Source: Sindora glabra
Taxonomy: Eukaryota; Streptophyta; Magnoliopsida; Fabales; Fabaceae
NCBI GenBank assembly: GCA_020226215.1
Contig: CM035230.1
Coordinates: 7,153,501-7,217,500, forward strand
Direction of reading: 5' to 3'
Length of the DNA stretch: 64,000 nt
Positions within the stretch are counted from its first letter, which is position 1; every line of letters begins with the position of its first letter. Below, piece by piece: positions 61,085 through 64,000 of the stretch. The notes below the pieces were generated by a model. It saw nothing but the letters and a program-made list of their open reading frames with translations, was not told the DNA's origin and ran no database searches. A program made the position numbers and the translations under genes.

Positions 61085-64000
61085 AATAGTAATATGTTAT
61101 TGTTTCGTTTCAAAATAGTAACATCAACTAAAATTTTAAATAAATAGATAAATCATGTTTAATTAATAACTAAACTATCAAAGAAGATGATATTACTATT
61201 TGTTCCCAAGATAGTAATATATTACTATTTTTTTTAAAACAGTAATACCAACTAAAAATTTTAAATAAATGGATAAATCAAATCTAACTAACAACTAAAT
61301 TATGAAAAAAGAGGATGTTACTGTTCCATTCTAAAATAGAAATAATAATAAAAAATTATAAATAAATAGACAAATCAAGTCTAATTAATAATTAAATTAC
61401 TAAATAATAGCGTATTACTATTTATTCTTAAGACAGTAATATATTACTGTTCCATTCTAAAATTATAATACTAATAAAAAATTCTAAATAAATGTATAAA
61501 TTAAGTTTACTTAATAATCAAACTGATAAAGAAGAGGATATTACTATTTTATTTCAAAACAATAACACCAATGAAAAAAATTTAAATAAATGAATAAATC
61601 AAGTCTAATTGACAATCAAATTACTAAATAACAGCATGTTACTGTTTATTTTTAAAATAATAACATGTCACTGTTTCATTTCAAAATAATAACACTAATA
61701 AAAAAACTCCAAATAAATGGATAAATCAAGTCTGATTAACAATCAAATTGTCAAAGAAGATGATGTTACTATTTCGTTCTAAAACAGTAACACTAACAAA
61801 AAATTTTAAAAAATAGATAAATTAAGTCTAATAACAATTAAATTGTCAAATAACTGCATGTTTCTATTTGTTTACAAGATAATAATATGTAATTATTTCA
61901 TTCCAAAATAGTAATACTAATAAAAAACTCTAAATAAATAGATAAATCTAGTCTAATTAACAGTCAAACTGCTAAAAAAGAAAATGTTACTATATTAAGA
62001 ATAAATAGTAACATGTTACTGTTTTATTTCAAAATTGTAACACTAACCAAAAATTCTAAATAAATGTGTAAATCAAGTCTAATTAACAACTAAATTGTCA
62101 AAGAAGAAGATGTTACTATTTCATTTTAAAATAATGACACCAACTAAAAATACTAAATAAATAGATAAATCAAGTCTAGTTAATAACTAAATTATCAAAT
62201 AACAACATGTTATTTTTTATTTTCAAGACAATAATATATTACTATTTGTTCTTAAGATAGTAACATATTACTATTTTGTTTCAAAACTATAACACTAACA
62301 AAAAATTCTAAATAAATGTATAAATCAAGTCTAATTAATAATCATATTTTCAAAGAAAAAGATGTTACTATTTCATTCCAAAATAGTAATACTAACTAAA
62401 AATCCTAAATAAATGGATAAATTAAGTATAATTATTAACCAAATTGTCAAATAATAACATGTTGTTATTTGTTGACAAGATAGTAATATGTTTCTATTTT
62501 GTTTCAAAATAGTAATACTAACAAAAAATTCTAAATAAATGAATAAATTAAGTCTAATTAACAATCAATCTGCTAAAAAAGAGGATGTTATTGTTCCGTT
62601 CTAAAATAGTAACATTAATAAAAAAATTACAAATAAATGGATAAATCAAGTATAATTAACAATCAAATTGCCTAATAACAGTATGTTACTATTTATTTTC
62701 TAGATAATAACATGTTACTATTTCATTCCAAAATAGTAATACCTATAAAAAATTTTAAATAAATAGATAAATTATATCTAATTAACAATCAAACTGTCAA
62801 AGAAAAGGATATTACTATTTGTTCTCAAGGCAATAATATGTTACTATTTCATTTTAAAATAGTAACACTAACTAAAAATCCTAAATAAATGAATAAATCA
62901 AGTCTAATTAATAATTAAACTGTTAAAGAAGAGATATTATTATTTCATTCCAAAATAGTAATACCAACAAAAAATTACAAATAATGGATAAATCAAGTCT
63001 AATTAATAATTAAATTACCAAATAACAACATATTATTATTTATTCTCAAGATAGTAATATGTTATTGTTTCATTTCAAAATAGTAACACTAACAAAAAAA
63101 TTTTAAATAAATAGATAAATTAAATCTAATTAATAATCAAACTACCAAAGAAGATGATATTACTATTTCATTCTAAAATAGTAATACTAATAAAAAATTT
63201 TAAATAAATGAATAAATCAAGTCTCATTAATAATTAAATTATCAAATAACAATAAGTTATTATTTATTTTTAAGATAGTAATATGTTATTATTTCATTTC
63301 AAAATAGTACCACCAACCAAAAACTTCAAATAAATGGATGAATCAAGTTTAATTAAAAATAAACTGTCAAAGAAAAGGATGTTACTGTTTCGTTCCAAAA
63401 TTGGAACACTAATAAAAAATTTAAAATAAATAGATGAATCAAGTATAATTAAAAATTAAACTATCAAAGAAGAGGATGTTACTAGTTCGTTGCAAAATAG
63501 AAACTTTGATAAAAAACCTTAAATAAATGGATAAATTAAGTTTAATTAATAATCAAACTGTTAAAGAAAAGGATATTATTATTTCATTTTAAAATAGTAA
63601 CACTAATAAAAAATTCTAAATAAATGGATAAATTAACTATAATTAACAACCAAATTACTAAATAATAACATATTGTTATTTTTTGTCAAGCTAGTAATAT
63701 GTTTCTATTTCATTTCAAAACAGTAATATCAACTAAAAACTCTAGATAAATGAATAAATCAAGTGTAATTAACAATTAAACCACTAAAGAAGAGGATGTT
63801 ACTGTTTCATTGCAAAATAATAATACCAATAAAAAATTATAAATAAATAGATAAATTAAGACTAATTAATAACCAAATTATCAAATAATCATATGTTATT
63901 GTTTATTTTTAAGATAATAACATGTTACTCTTTTATTTTAAAATAGTAACACTAATTAAAAATTTTAAATAAATAGATAAATTAAGTCTAATTAATAACT
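61085..64000. repeat. Satellite array with modular unit (68-bp core plus 29-bp palindromic modules)
   Basis: The landmark AAATAAATrGATAAAT recurs from 61138 to the end of the window. The first spacings are 125, 97, 126, 98, 127 and 97, later 155 (62155 to 62310). The differences equal one 29-bp module that begins GTTACTATTT and ends TAGTAATAT. Each module is an imperfect palindrome: GTTACTATTT, a 7-9 base loop, AAATAGTAAC. The core reads ACTAACAAAAAATTCTAAAT then GATAAATCAAGTCTAATTAA. Copies are roughly 80-90% alike, mostly by transitions. There is no coding capacity. The array runs past the right edge, so its full size is unknown. Confidence 0.85.

Noticed and set aside
1..64000. tRNA, rRNA, CRISPR arrays, bacterial operons or organellar inserts
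   Set aside because: None seen by eye on either strand; repeats present are satellites, microsatellites or transposon ends, and no cloverleaf with A and B boxes was found.

Overview
The window is AT-rich nuclear DNA of a flowering plant, probably a eudicot. The evidence is one intron-rich housekeeping gene with plant-type splice sites, plant-specific transposon lineages (SIRE-like Ty1/copia, Athila/Tat-like Ty3/gypsy, CACTA, hAT, L1-type LINE) and no bacterial or organellar gene organisation. The species cannot be named from this sequence alone.

The only gene that looks intact is VPS36, the GLUE-domain subunit of ESCRT-II, on the + strand. Its coding region has eight exons between 51439 and 57437 and encodes 445 residues. 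The 5' leader probably has its own intron and a 6-codon upstream ORF, and the 3' UTR may hold another intron. A 308-bp hAT-type miniature element (50428-50735) lies directly upstream, and its right end carries a possible TATA box.

From 1 to about 50 kb the window is layered transposon debris. Region by region: a small hAT-like element (261-827); a broken plant-transposon-domain gene (about 1640-3070, minus); a hAT element split by a solo LTR (3213-5676); an LTR fragment (6265-6970); a decayed minus-strand SIRE-like copia element (about 7560-16060), itself interrupted at 10283-13883 by a plus solo LTR carrying a hairpin MITE and by a minus LTR; an Athila-like gypsy element with two LTRs that has lost RT and integrase (17213-24756); an unassigned stretch (24757-28700); and a plus LTR-PBS-leader remnant (28701-30543) meeting a minus-strand gypsy pol fragment head-on. 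That minus gypsy copy continues at 40.6-43.5 kb and is split by an outer CACTA element (32451-40588). The outer CACTA holds an L1-type LINE, which in turn holds a second, inverted CACTA copy. A 3.87-kb solo LTR (44799-48672) then splits an F-box-associated-domain pseudogene.

Downstream of VPS36 is non-coding DNA with a short tandem duplication, then, from about 61085 to the window edge, a satellite array. Its unit is a core of about 68 bp plus one, two or three copies of a 29-bp palindromic module, giving spacings near 97, 126 and 155 bp. This array is the least conventional structure in the window. All coordinates of decayed elements are approximate unless a target-site duplication is cited.
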